NCBI GenBank assembly: GCA_009733575.1
Contig: ML769576.1
Span: 1-64,000 of the forward strand
Reading direction: 5' to 3'
Length of the DNA: 64,000 nucleotides
DNA from: Gymnopus androsaceus JB14
Taxonomy: Eukaryota; Basidiomycota; Agaricomycetes; Agaricales; Omphalotaceae
Shown here: piece after piece, positions 37,618-49,988 of the stretch
How the letters are laid out: each line of letters starts with the position of its first letter
Position numbering within the stretch: the stretch's first letter is position 1
The notes under the pieces: model-generated
What the model was told of the DNA's origin: nothing
Databases searched by the model: none
Seen by the model: the letters and a program-made list of their open reading frames with translations, nothing else
Program-made: the position numbers and the translations under genes

Positions 37618-40600
37618 ATGCCTCCCGGAGCTCCATTCAATTCGTTCGCTTTGCCTTACCCTATCCGTGTAGATGCTTTCAGCGCTATTTCTCCCAGCTC
37701 CCCTAAGCCGCATAATGCTGTTCTTCACCTTCTCACACATACCCATTCCGACCACATCGTAGGCTTGCAGGCTAAATCTTTCTGTCAGAGAGTCATTTGC
37801 TCAGCGGATGCTAAGGATATGCTTTTGCGACAAGAAGTCTACAGGGAGCGCGCCTTCACGAAGGCGAATACCGAGCAGAACACAACTTCACCTTTAAACA
37901 TTTGAAGGTCGATCCTTGGATAGGACCAGATGGAGAAGTATTTTATCATGGATCCAGGGATTTATTGAACGTATTTCCCATGAATATGCCCACTACAGTC
38001 GAACTGGGAAGGGACAAGGAAGTGACTATCACTCTTTTCGATGCGAATCACTGTCCAGGTGCTGTAATGTGCGTTGAAGAATTTTATTTTCTGTGCTCCA
38101 CTGACTAGTCGAATTCTAGGTTCCTTATCGAAGGTTCAGAAGGCGCTATCCTGCATACGGGCGATTTTCGAGCAGAGCCGTGGTTTTTGGAGTCTATTAA
38201 ATATAACCCGCTACTGCAGCCTTATCTAGCCCTCTCGGAAGATGAGACTTCAACAAACAACGGAAATGGCATTGTCAAGACCCTCGAAGCAATATACCTG
38301 GATACTGCATGCGTCATGCAAAATTATCAAGTTCCCACCAAAGTCAGTTCCATAGCTCTATGTGTCAAGCACTACTACTAACATATAGTACCTGATTATA
38401 GGACGATGCAACTTCTGGATTAATCGCTCTTCTCAAGCTCTATCCACCCTCCCTCTACGTATTTCTTCATCAATTCATGGACGTGGGGGTATGAGGATAT
38501 TCTCAAGGCTATAGCAAGAGCCTTCAACTGCAGAGTAATTATCGCAATCTCTCAATATTGAGCTCTGCTGATTTCATCTCTGTAGATTCATTTGGACAAT
38601 TACAAGTACAAAGTCTACTCGCGGTTCATTTCTGATCCTCTCCTACGAGCACTGGGAACGACTGACCCAGATGAAACACGCTTCCATGCTTGTGAACGAT
38701 TTTCGCGTTGCCGCCACGTCAACGTTGACCAGGATGGCAACTTTATCAACGATGACGACGGCGACAAAGCCAGTGAAGAAACCATTAATGACGCAAATCG
38801 AATCTTTTTCGGGAAGCCTCTCAAGGAGACAATAGACAGCAGCCAGAAAAAGAAGCTGGTGGTTTATATTAACCCTGTGAGCTCCATGACTCCGGAGAGT
38901 TGGCTACAGTACCAAGCCACGACCAAGAAGCAGTTGGCCAATGGAGGCGTCGTTCGATCTCTGGTAAGTGGGTTTGTTTCTTTTACTTCGCTTTAACGAT
39001 TAACTTGGAGTCTTTCAGCTTCTTCCGCTTTCACGACATTCACCTCTCCCAGAATTGCAATCATTTGTCTCTCTTTTTCGCCCCAAGCGTGTCATCCCGA
39101 ATACCCTTGATCCTTCCTTGAGAAATCTTGACTGGACAGCGATTGACCGTGTCTTCCGAAGTTGCTGTCGGCCACCAGATTCTTCTCATACCTGGAATCC
39201 CCAACAAGTGATTCCGCCTGCTCCTGTCGCTGAACATCTGCTGTTTCTCGAACTCGTTCGCGAATGCAAAGCGTCCACGACACCAACGAACCCGGATGAC
39301 GAAGAAGACGATGTTGCCGTAAAGAACATCGTCGCTGATTCTATTGGAGGCGCGGACCTAGAAGCGAGAGTGATGGCAAAGAAATGGCTCGCTGGACCCG
39401 GTCATGGGATAGAACCCTCCGTGTTGGAAGGTAGAATTGGTCGAATGTTGGATGTTCTGCGAAGCTGGTTGGGTCTAATGAAGTGGGATAGCCTCCAGTT
39501 GGACAACGAGTCGAATCTTTTGCGTCCTGAGGTAGCCTCCAGCATTGCGAAGGAAAGGGCAGGGCCGAAGGGCATCTGGAAATCAGACGAGAAGAAAGCC
39601 GTGTCGCGACGCAGAGGAACCAAAACAGCAGTGATAACAAATTTGACTCGTCTGACGATGAAGAAGCCCACGAACGGACGGCACGTTTGTTGTTTGCCCC
39701 ATCAGACGTAGGGAAGGAGGAGTATGCAAAATGGGAGCGGTCCTCCACGTCGGTTGATCTCAGTGAAGACGAGGATTCTGCTAATGCGGCGGAGGTCCGG
39801 GAAAGCCTTGCACCCAGGATAAAAGATGTAGGGCCTAGGATTGGAATAGGGAGGATGACTCCAGAATCATCGCCATTCCGCGTCGTTCCTGCAAAACCAG
39901 TCACTCACCAATCTACGGCGGCTTTACATTCGAAATCACTGCATCCAACCTGTACGGCTTCGGTTGATTTTGCAACATCTACTCCAAATGGAATGTCATG
40001 TTCCCAATCCCTCCTCGAGCCTTTCGCGCTCTCCCAGTCTCCAGGGCTTACTGCTCAAGCCCGTTCTTTGCACTTCTCCCCTTCCTCTCCTGGTCCATCT
40101 ACCTCGAAAGCTCTCATTCAAGCACCCGAAACGCCACACCACAGACCCGCAGAATGGAGAGTCAACCTTGACTCTCCCATTAAACACATTTCTTCATCTC
40201 CAACCACTGGGACTGGGACTGGATCTCGTACCCAAGGATCAAGACATGTATCCTCTAATTCACGCAAACGTCATAATGGCGCTTCGTCATCGAAGGATAG
40301 GAAACGAGACGCAATACCTCCCGAGGTCATTGACCTCACGCTCAGCGAGGAGAGGCCTGCGAAACGTCTCAAGGTAGCTTCTGCCAGACCAATGAAAGAG
40401 GTGAAGAACTTCCCTGTTCACCAACGTGCAGGCCAAACAGTCTCTTCTTCCGGTGGTACTGGTCAGAATTCGGATATTGTCGATTTCCCGCTCAATAAAA
40501 CAACCTTGGTCCGTGGAGTCGAACCGGAAAGGGCCGTCTCAGCGTCTTCACCAGCATCATTGCAGGCCTCAATGACAAGTCCTGCTGCGATAGGTTCACC

Positions 40601-41033
40601 GTCACGAAAGTATCTTCATTCATCTGGCCATCGAACACTTTCCTCTCCCCAACGAAGCAAATCCGCACTTCTCGACAAGCAGCTTCGTATCGCCCAAAAA
40701 GCCGCATCAGCACGATCTCATCGTGTTGTGCCTACATTCGAGGCAAATTGTGCCAAGCTCGTGAAGCGTCGGGATGACGCGAAATCGAAGGAGAAAAATG
40801 CACGGGAATCTGCTATTGCGGAGGCTACTATGGAGATTGAAGCAAAGAAAAGGAAAATCAACGAGTTTGAGAAGAGCGGGCGGAAAATTCTGTGGAAAGA
40901 CGAGAATAATGACGTGGGTTGGGAACGGAGCCGGATGCTTGAGAGGCGCGCCACCGAAGATATTCAGCAGGGACGCAAACCGACGCTCCCGCCGCTGCAG
41001 TGCGTACAGGACCTTAATGATGATGATATGTGA
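37618..41033 (+). pseudogene. Artemis/SNM1-like nuclease, block copy 2
   Basis: Same gene as at 11046. Exons: 37618-38068, 38120-38342, 38402-38534, 38586-38963, 39019-41033. Two single-base losses are seen against copy 1: near 37852 (GCGCCTT instead of GCGCCCTT), which breaks the nuclease domain after about 78 codons, and near 39553 (one G lost). In contrast to copy 1 the tail is one open frame from 39687 to the stop. It is Ser/Pro-rich, has a SUMO-interaction-like core (PPEVIDLTLSEE, about 40319-40354) beside a basic AKRLK patch, and ends with a helical, charged segment and LNDDDM. Lesions differ from those of copy 1, so the two copies complement each other's damage. Confidence 0.85.
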
Positions 41034-42772
41034 GCTCTGGGACTGCATTAACATTATGATTGCTTTGGTACTCGGTTAAGTACCCTTTTCCGCCTCGATT
41101 TACCTTAACGTCTGTAAATCGTTGTGAATCCAGGGACCAGGGAGGACCAGGATCTTGGAATGTCAAATATCGCTTATCGCTTAGTCGGCACTTGATGGCC
41201 GGGCTTTCCCATTAGTTATGCCCTTTTGGGCTTCCGCGTTGGCTCGCTCAGTTGCTCAACGTTCAACACTCACGAAATATTAGTAGTCTTTGATAGGTCA
41301 TTACATGGGAAAAAAATTCCGATAGTACACTTTGAATATACTATCAAAGCTTTTTTGGTTACACAGGAAAGATATTTCAATAGTAAACTTTGAGTACTGT
41401 ATACTGTCGAAGCTTTGAGCATACTATGCGGCATGCACTGCATGCATACTAAGTATTGGAATTCTACATACTAAGTACATAATTAGCAAACGTACTTCAG
41501 CTTGCACCTTCGTATCCTCTTCATCCTTGCTACCGCTCAGCAGCCATCCAAGTTGCACAACAAATTGCAAGAATTTATCAGCCGTTGACTTGATGATGCC
41601 ATGCTGCCATTCGCAAGAGCTCGAGGCCAGTACGGTGCCCAACTAATTGAGCTTCGGGATCCATCTGTCTGCAGTGGGTTTACTTAGCAGGTTTTGCTCT
41701 TTGCTGTCCTTTCCCTTCTGGCAAACCTGATCTCAGTCTTGTCTCAGTCAAAATTGAGTGGATTTTCTGATTTTTAGTAAGCATCCCTTTTCTCCACCTA
41801 GTCCAGACAAAGGAATGCCACAGGATGTCGCATCTAAACCTCCTCCATCCGTTCAGCTCATTCATGGATGTGCTCAGCGGATTATTCTTCCGAACAACCC
41901 TCAACTTATGACTCTGGATGTCACACTGGAGTCCCAGCAGATCACTAAGGCAATACAAGTGTTTCCGCTTTGGACTTTACTTTTATACAAGCACTTCCCC
42001 AGGCCCATTTCTTACTACAGCTGTAGTTATATCACACTGTGACGCCTTCAAGCAAACACATACCAGATATACATGAGTACTTTGTAGGTTGTGTTATCAC
42101 TGCAAGCATGATTGGATTTTGGATATGAAGGACATATGCATTCAAGTTGCACGCCTGTGTATTGGTAGCAAAATAACACACTGCATCAGTGCGCGACTCA
42201 AATACGACGCGTCAGTCTCAGGAATTCAACAGTGGAATGAGACTTGAGTTGAGCAGACTGGAGCTTTGGACAGAGGGTATTGACATGGAAGAAATGGTAT
42301 CAAGTCCTGATGAACGCATTTGGAGGACAGCCGGCGTGACAGAAATCAGTAGGGGTTGTCTGACGCCAACGGGGTTGTTCAATAGAATCACTGGCAGCAA
42401 CCTCTCCGGTTGCATTACACCGCCGTGACATCGCATTCCTGATGCAGCTTGCTAGCATCTGAGTTTCCATTTATCAATGCATAACAGCAACTTTTCACAC
42501 TCGCATTCATTCCTTGGCCTTCATCCACCTATGCTTCCTCCTACTATTCCCGGACTATATTTTCTCGCTGGCAGTCAGATATAGATAGCAAAAAGAGGAT
42601 TTTTATGACAGAATGTTGAGTGCTAAACCTGTATGTATATATACTTGCCAAAGTACAGACATTTTGATGAAAATTTCGGCCTGAGCTCAGTCGGGCACTA
42701 TAGGCCAGGCTACATGTAGTAGCTCCAATGTAGTTTGATATATGTATATCTACCAAGGGAAGGGGTTAAATT
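41034..42772. other. Block-2-specific stretch without recognised genes
   Basis: Homology to copy 1 stops near 41075 (after CTCGGTTAAGT) and resumes near 47305 (AAGTGTCTG). Nothing in 41075-42772 is recognisable. It contains paired ACTTTGA/TCAAAGC phrases (41290-41430) that may be a decayed palindromic element. Confidence 0.45.
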
Positions 42773-43496
42773 ATGTCGGTGGGTTTTTATGCGTTCACCT
42801 TCATTCCCGCGGCTACGGATAGGCCTGACAGACCTCTTTCAGACGGTCCAGTCGCGTTTTTGATACATCGACTCGTTCTCCCTCAATGTGTCTTTTTGTG
42901 TGGGGAGAGGTACCAAGGGAAGGGGTCAGTTTACTTGGTGAGTTTTTATGCGTTCACCTTCATTCCCGCGGCTACGGATAGGCCTGACAGACCTCTTTCA
43001 GACGGTCCAGTCGCGTTTTTGATACATCGACTCGTTCTCCCTCAATATGCCTTTTTGTGCGGGGAAAGGTACCAGGCGAAGGGGTCAAATTATGTCAGTG
43101 AGTTTTATCCATTCACCTTCGTTTTTGTGGCTGTAGATAAGTCTGATAGACCTCTTTCAGACGGTCCACTCGCGTTTTCGATGCACCGACTTGTTCTGGC
43201 GCTATTTCACTTTTTGGATGGAACAGGTACTAGCAGGAGGAATAAATATATATTGGTCAGTTTTTTCCGTTCATCTTCGTTTCTGCAGCTCCTGATAGGT
43301 CTAACGATCCTCTTTCAGATGGTGCATTTGTGTTTTTGATCCGCCCGTTCGTTCTGGCGCAATTTTTGCTTTTTAGATGGGGAGGGTTTCAGGAGGAGTG
43401 AACTTATGTCGGTGAGCTTTGGCCTTGCTTCATTTTGCGGTTCCTGATATGTCTAACGGTCCTCTTTCAGATAGTACATTTGTGTTTTTAACTCAC
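42773..43496 (+). repeat. Five-unit tandem exon/intron-like array
   Basis: Units of 159, 159, 158 and 152 bp (phase points at CCTCTTTCAG: 42833, 42992, 43151, 43309, 43461). Each unit has a donor-like GTGRGTTTTT, a pyrimidine-rich CCTCTTTCAG acceptor and an exon-like part (GACGGTCCAGTCGCGTTTTT and so on). The first two units are nearly identical; later ones diverge steadily toward the downstream gene. Two interpretations remain: duplicated exons of the following gene, or duplication of its 5' intron region. Confidence 0.7.
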
Positions 43497-43525
43497 CGAC
43501 TCATTCAGGTGACCGCGCCATCCAG

Positions 43526-43914
43526 ATGCTCTTCTTCAACGACAAGGATATGTCTATACCCGATGGGTTCAATTCTACTGCCACTTTATTGGGAATATAC
43601 TCAGACGCCTTACCTTGCCTTGGTCTCTCTCCTTCTGGAACAGTCACTGTGGCTTCGATGGGGAACATTGGGAACATTCAAGACTTCACTTCCGCTCACA
43701 TGGCACAGTGTAAACCGCCGTACGGCATTGTTCGCGATGCGTTTGGGAATGCAAATGTATGGAGTCCTGATCTCCTGCCGTCGATATCGAGGGTAGATTC
43801 GAGTGTTTTGGAACGTGCGATTCTTGTTGGAAGGTATGTTTTGTATTCTAATCTAGTGAATGGCTGACGAATGTGACTAGTACTGATCTTTACGCCAACT
43901 GGTGCCAAGTCTAA
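43526..43914 (+). CDS. Unrecognised gene downstream of the exon array
   Basis: Open frame MLFFNDKDMSIPDGFNSTAT through VDSSVLERAILVGR, then a 47-bp intron (43834-43880, GTATGT...GACTAG), then STDLYANWCQV and stop at 43912-43914. The true start is probably further upstream, reading through CATTCAG at about 43502-43508. I do not recognise the family. Composition is that of a normal soluble protein with no membrane segment. It has no counterpart in block 1, so it came with the 41.07-47.3 kb segment or was lost from block 1. Confidence 0.45.
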
Positions 43915-44232
43915 AGATGACTCGCAAAGGTTTCGCATTCGTGGCTGATACTATTATATAAAATAGACTAGTTCCGCCTGTACTTGCTAAATTAGTTATT
44001 CTATGTAATCAGACTTGGTTCTGATTCGTTTCTCTTTGGTATTCCTTTCTCAGTCTCAAACTCTCTATCAACTCATAGTCTTTACTAGTAGTAATAGCAA
44101 GGACTAATAGTAACTAGCCGAGAGAGACAAAATATAGCCCGGCTGTGATGAAACAGGGGTCGCCATACTTTTTTTTCATACGTCCTACACACCTGAACTG
44201 AAGTCCACTCTTGCACTCCTCTAGGTGCTGCT
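43915..44232. other. Spacer before the Crypton gene
   Basis: No gene supported. It presumably holds the left end of the Crypton; Cryptons lack terminal repeats, so no boundary can be drawn. Confidence 0.4.
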
Positions 44233-46944
44233 ATGCCAAAAGCTGCAAAAAATATGAAGAAGCCACGGTCACAACCCGAGCAGACTGCACTGTCTATTGA
44301 TGAGCTAAATCAGGCTGGTGCACAGACTAGGGAAGAGTATGGCCAGGCGAAGAACACAAAGAAGAATTATGATGGGTACCTGGAACAGAGAATGGTACGA
44401 GTAGTATCCGCGGGTATTTCATATTGCAACTTGAAGAGCAAAATCCCACCTTCAAAATGAGCCCAGGCTCATGCAAATCGGTTGAGAACTGAGTGAGATA
44501 TGTGCAAAACAGTTTTTTAGCACTTTGATCAAATTTAATTAAGTAGTGCAAGTTCCGCATTGAGTTTAAGTGTCGCGGATGCTTAAAATGCCGGAAATGG
44601 CCTGTTTTGACCATCCGTGACACTTAAACTCAATGCGGAACTTGCACTACTTAATTAAATTTGATCAAAGTGCTAAAAACTGCTTTGCACATATCTTACT
44701 CAGTTCTCAACCGATTTGCATGAGCCTGGGTTCATTTTGAAGCTGGGATTTTGCTCTTCAAGTTGCAATATGAAATACCCGCGGATACTACTCGTACCAT
44801 TCTCTGACCTGGAACGAGGTGATAAGATCCTTGCGGGTATTGTTCGGGCTCGCAAGGCAGCGGAGAAGGAAGGGAAGGTTTTCCCTGATGGCATTGTAAC
44901 TTCCGAGCTGGCCAAAGCATTTGACAACCCACCGAATAAATGGTCGGCTAAGGCACTTGAATTGGTCTTGATTCAGAAGTGCATCCATGAAGGGTGTGGA
45001 AAGAGTACAATGGATGGAATGCATGCAGCATATGCAAAACGCTGGGATGAGATGTACGTATCATATATCAAATATTGCGATACATCTCACAAAGAACATA
45101 GGGATGGCGAAAAGTATGCAGGGGCTACTTACAAGTATGATGAGGAAACAGAAACAGTTATCGGAAATCCTGCGCGTGCCCATATCATAAACACCTTTCG
45201 ACAAGTTATTAAAACAAAGGGTGCAGCGAAAGGAGTTGAAGCAACACGAAACCATGCAGAAGCAATGACCATTGAAGATATTGAGGCCATGGTTGCATGG
45301 TCAGAGAAGGAATGCCCTAAATCCATCGTCGACCTGGTTCTTTCGGGTACTGATCAAAATGCGGCGCGGGTAATGCTTGTGATAAAGCATACCTTCCTTC
45401 GAGGATTTTTGAGCTCTGGATTCACACTGTGGACTAGGTATCTCATCATTAGCTGCATTTCGAGCAATTTCTGAAATTTGACTTAGAAACAATGAACTTT
45501 GCAAGTTGCAACACCAAGATCTCACCTGGAACTGTCGTGGTCCTGCCCCTGACTTCGCAGAACACTTCAAAACTCACCTTCAGAACAGAAAAGGATGGCA
45601 GAAGAAAGCTGGTTACGATGCTCATCCTACCGGTATGTGAACATTCCTTGATTCAGTAAGTCAGACAAGATACTGACTTACCGGCATTGGAACAGACAAC
45701 GTTTACGATATCTATCCCCAGCCCGTTCATGCGATGGATATGTACTACCACCTACCTGTGTGGATCAACATCTGTCGACGCTTTGTTGGACGGGAATTCG
45801 AGGGCGATGACTTTGTTTTTCCATATTTCTCGGTCAATGGGACAATCCAGCCTAAACGAGAAATCACTCACGACATGGTTCAGCAGCTCATTCAAGAGGC
45901 TGCCACATCAGCGGGATTGACGAAGACTTTTACCACTCATTCCTTGCGCAGAGGTGGGGCACAGTACCGGTTCATGTGGGCTGAAGGGAAACAGCGGTGG
46001 TCACTTACCATTGTCCGTTGGTGGGGAGGCTGGGCCGAAGACGAGCGAGTCAGTGAATCATTCTAAATAGTATCAAGTCAGAATACATATTGATCAGAAC
46101 ATGTAGGTCGATACGTTGATGAAATATCTGATGGATTCTCTACAAAGCTATGAGACCGGTCACGGGAATGCACTCTGCCCATCGAGACTTGAGCCAGCTA
46201 AGAGTTTCATGAGTGATCATACACTGGAGCAGCCTGTAACGGTAAATGATTTCCGACGTTTTGCAGCAGAGATAGCAAGCGCAAATCAACAGCTTGTTGC
46301 AATGCTGCGTGCTGCACCTGCACTCTCTTTAGCTCATTTGCGGCAAATGTCTTTAGCAGGCTTGGAGTCACAGGGTAATGCTCTCGCTCTTGAAACCTCT
46401 CCCTACTATAATTCGAACACCAATCCTTCAATGACTCGGATCCAGGAACATCATACATCCCAAAAACAGTTACATAAAGAAAGAGTCGCACCTATGCCTG
46501 GTGTTCTTGTTCCTGATATTCCAAAGCATGGCGATGATCTATTCATGGTAGCAGTGAAACAGTGGGAAGAAGGTGATCCATCCCAAGGATTGATTATTCC
46601 ACTCAAAGATTGGCCTGTCGAATGGTATACAAAGAATATGCGGCTGGTAACTGGAACAAAGCGTTCAAATCGAAAGCTGGTGGCTGAAGAGTATGAACGG
46701 TAAGGCAGTTTGGGTCAGCCAGATTGTGCTGCTAATATAGTTTTGACCTTATAGACTTGGACGATCCAAAGATGCATTCAAGAAAGAGTACCCAGCAATC
46801 TACAATAATCTAACGAAACTTTATACCGCAATCAGAGCAAGAAATCCGAAGCAGGCCCGAAAGAGTAAGAATGGGTCTCGAGAAGAGCGTGAAAGAAGAA
46901 AAAGGAGCAGGGACCAAAGCGATGGTGAGGGAAGCGATGCATAA
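44233..46944 (+). mobile_element. Crypton tyrosine-recombinase gene, interrupted by a MITE
   Basis: Tyrosine recombinase of a fungal Crypton DNA transposon, which moves by site-specific recombination. Exons: 44233-44385 plus 44815-45437 (split by the MITE), 45485-45632, 45696-46048, 46107-46699, 46755-46944. Catalytic elements: box I Arg in LWTRNNEL (codon split by intron 1), HSLRRGG (H-x-x-R), the RWWGGW segment, and the Tyr in LMKYLMDSL. The C-terminus (WEEGDPSQGLIIPLKDWPVE) resembles the GCR1_C DNA-binding domain typical of Cryptons, followed by a basic tail. With the MITE and one target copy left out, the frame runs straight through. The gene otherwise looks undamaged, unlike most genes here. 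Confidence 0.8.
44386..44806. mobile_element. 421-bp palindromic hAT-type MITE
   Basis: The ends CAGAGAATGGTACGAGTAGT and complement are flanked by the perfect 8-bp duplication ACCTGGAA (44378-44385 and 44807-44814). Nearly the whole element is an inverted repeat with arms of about 185 bp around a short centre (GATGCTTAAAATGCCGG region). The CAGAG start and 8-bp duplication are hAT hallmarks. It has no coding capacity. Confidence 0.9.
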
Positions 46945-47836
46945 AGTGTACATGAACGAGTTTACAATATAAAGTAATTAATACGTAGATTACAAGGTCA
47001 CTATATTTCTAGAATCTCCATTAACTAGTTCTGAACTGATACAATATTCAATCTGGTGTGACTCTGGCCAGAACTGAGGGCGCAGGACGCGTTGCGATTT
47101 CTAACTAACGTGTAAGCACTCGCGTAGGCGCTTAGTGTGCCGCGGCATGAGATCAATGAGATTATATAAACTCGGCTGCTTGGGAGCCGGCCAGGGTCCT
47201 GTCAATCAAAAAGGGCCGAGCCTCGATATCAAGATCCCATCGAATCCGTTTCCTCCGTCTCGTTATCAGCCTCCGTGGCCTCCTCTACAGTGTAAATCAT
47301 CAGGAATAAGTGTCTGTATTTTTATAAATTTTGAATAGTAGTTAATGCTACATAAATCATCCGCAAGCGCTAAGGAAATAGGGAATCTAATAGGTACGAA
47401 TATTGAGAACAACTGGACGCTTGTGTCAAGCTGTTGGGTACGATACTTTCGGTACAGCTGCTTGGACAGCACGACAGCAAGATTGCTTGTGTTTTTGAAC
47501 GTCGCGTTCAAAAGCAGTCAATTAAACCATACAGGTACATGGGTTGGTATGTAGCATACGTACAACAGAAGGACTAAAGAGAGTGTGTCAAAGGAATGTA
47601 GATTTGCTTGTGGACATTGTGGTGTTGTAGAGTTGTAAATGTGTGTGTGCGTGTGCCTAACTACGTAGACGATTAGGGAGCAGAGGCATATGGAACTGTA
47701 AAGGAATCGGAAGCACGCAGACGGTCTATATAATCAAGATACAGCAGTTTGAGGGAAGAAAATACAGCGATGGTCGGTAGATGGAAGAGGCATATTGGGT
47801 CGGAACGAGGCAAAATCACTCGCCACAAATGGAAGT
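46945..47836. other. Crypton 3' flank and block-2 spacer
   Basis: 46945-47305 has no gene and probably includes the right end of the Crypton. From 47305 homology to block 1 (14490 on) resumes. Nothing else is recognised. Confidence 0.45.
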
Positions 47837-48890
47837 CATCGTCGCGGAGCAAAGATAGCGACGAGAATGATGGAGGGAATATAGGTGAACAACGAGACTA
47901 AACTCATAATCCGACATCGAAAGCGCCATGATTTTGCATCTAGGTGGGACGTAATAGATAAGCCTTCAAAGAAAGTATAAAGGAGGAAACACCGTACCAT
48001 GTTCGACCTGAGGATCGTCCAGCACGACCGATTTTTGCCCATCATGGCCACCTTCAATTCTCCTTGCTCTAGGGATCTTTAGAACGGCAGCAACCCACCA
48101 TAGGGGGAAATTGATGAACCCAAAGAAAAAGAGCCATGCGTGAGGTGGGCTGCCTCCTCCTTCGTACCAGCCTAAAGGTGTGGAACGATCCTCCTTCTGC
48201 TCCTCGACGTCTGCGGTTTTTTTTCTCGACCCCAGCATAGCTGCAATACGACCAGAAATGTAGCCAGTTTCACCGGAGCTAGCTTGAGGAAAAGCTAGCT
48301 TCCAGGTAGTGGATTGAATTTTCGGTGGCTTCCGCGGGTCGCGCATATGGAAGGGGGACGCATGCTGATGTGATATGGATGGTGCATGGGGAGAAATCAG
48401 GGCAGAGATGGGAATCGAAGCTTGGGAGATACTGCCACGTCTCGACGGTGCACGAATCGAAGGGACATTGCGGGTTTGACTTGGATGGGAGGTGCGAGAT
48501 TGAGATCGCAAAGGGAAACCTGAATTGCGACTATTCCAAGTACCTGTATTGGCTGCATTCTGGATTCGCTGGCTTTCGGATCGAGATGGTGGTCTGGAGC
48601 CTGTAGCTCCAGTCTCTCCTATCGACATCCATCATAGCAGCCAGGCCCATAGCTGAAGGTGTAGCAGCATTGGAAAGCTTTGCGCGCTTGTGGGTGTAGG
48701 AAGAAGGAGCATAAGATGAACTAGAGGTCCCTGATTTACGAGTAAAAATTAGATACCCTGATAACCAAAGAGTAACCGAAACTCACGTCTGGGATCTGCC
48801 GCAAATGTAGCTCGTTGTTTCCGCACATCTGGAGGAGTATTTCCATCCACCTCTTCAGCTTTTCACTTCCTCTTTCCCGAACTGGCTGGA
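47837..48890 (-). pseudogene. Two-TM serine-rich protein, block copy 2
   Basis: Minus-strand gene with a Ser/Arg/Pro-rich N-terminal half (around RPPSRSESQRIQNAANTG), a GYISGRIAAMLG segment, then a hydrophobic stretch (HAWLFFFGFINFPLWWVAAV). A last exon after an intron (donor near 47997, acceptor near 47942) has a second membrane segment (LVSLFTYIPSIILVAIFAP), and the stop is at 47837-47839. An upstream exon is plausible at 48720-48890, with an intron at about 48735-48790. A frame change near 48610 separates the parts. Such C-terminal two-TM fungal proteins are conserved but of unknown function. It is convergent to the Artemis-like gene and divergent from MRT4. Confidence 0.6.
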
Positions 48891-49209
48891 GTCAAAGGAG
48901 TTTTTTCTGCGATTGCGGAAGGGCGCAAAGGAAGTGGCGAAGAGATTGCTGGTGAAACTGAGGTTCGAGAGGGTGGTGGGCAGATTTGCTTGTATGTTCT
49001 TGGTCCATTTTGGAAATATGACTCTGATTAAGACTGGCCGTGGAATTATGTCTGAGCGCTTTTGTGTTCACGATATAGGACGTCCCATTGCGACCTATTG
49101 CAATAACTTTGCATCTCTGTTCGTTGAATTGCTCCTCCCAGAGAGTGAGCAGAGGATCGTTATCAGAGGATCGTTATTGTGGCTGTGTCGATTTGCCAGT
49201 CTTTTCGCC

Positions 49210-49988
49210 ATGCAGTCAAAACAATCCAAGCTTGGTACGCTGGCACTTTTGAATGTCGTATCTCTGCTGGCTGTTTGAAATGCGCCATGCAGAATACGCA
49301 TCTTGAATAAGACTGCGAAATCTTTGGAAAGAGTATGTTCATTTCTCTTTCTTATCCAGTTTCTCATCGATAATTCCCTCTAGCTCTGCCTGGATATTCT
49401 TCAGTAGATCAGCGTTGCTAGCTAAAGCTTTGGGTACGACGCCAGAGGAAGAACATCGTATGGGAATGCATAAACTTGCAAAGTGCGTCTGATCCATTTT
49501 GTTCTCCATAAGACCATCGTACCGATGATAGCAAATAGAAGGTCAAGTAGGTATTTTATTCACCGATACCGAACCTCAAGAGGTCATTGAATGGTTTGCC
49601 GACTTTTCACAACCCGACACAAGTCGAACCGTGATCTTACCTGCTGGACCTGTTATGTGACACCGTTCTGACCCACCAAAGCCATTCCCTGCCATTCCCT
49701 CATATCGAAGACCCCCAGTTGCGAAAATAGGGCTAACAACGACGATGAATCGAGGCGTGCCGACGCTACAATCGGCTCACAAGTTGTGCGAAAAGGGCAA
49801 GGTGCTCACTGCCGAGCAAGCCCAGCTGCTCAAGTTGATTGGTGTAAGGATGGTCGTATTCAAAGTTGGACTTATTGCTCGATGGGATGCAGCGACTGGG
49901 GATGTCACTTAGATTGAAGGGCCACGGCTGCAGGATGGGGATTCTGGTGCTGCAAAGGACGATGAAGCTATGAGCGAATGGAGGTCTA
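49210..49988 (+). pseudogene. MRT4: MRT4 ribosome assembly factor, block copy 2
   Basis: Same gene as at 15405, more damaged. The part encoding VSLTKVDKKTREH through WKYC is missing: the sequence jumps from the first intron into CTGGCTGTTTGAAATGC. The TTPEEEHRMGMHKL block and MNRGVPTLQSAHKLCEKGKV are still readable. It retains TGG where copy 1 has TGA. The original stop codon is changed (GAATGG). Non-functional. Confidence 0.75.

Noticed and set aside
42189..42428. 79-codon open frame on the plus strand
   Set aside because: No recognised motif, no intron pattern and no counterpart elsewhere; length is within chance.
41070..47310. Starship-like or other captain-led giant element
   Set aside because: The recombinase is Crypton-like by its HSLRRGG motif and GCR1_C-like tail, and the gene sits late in the segment instead of at its 5' edge.
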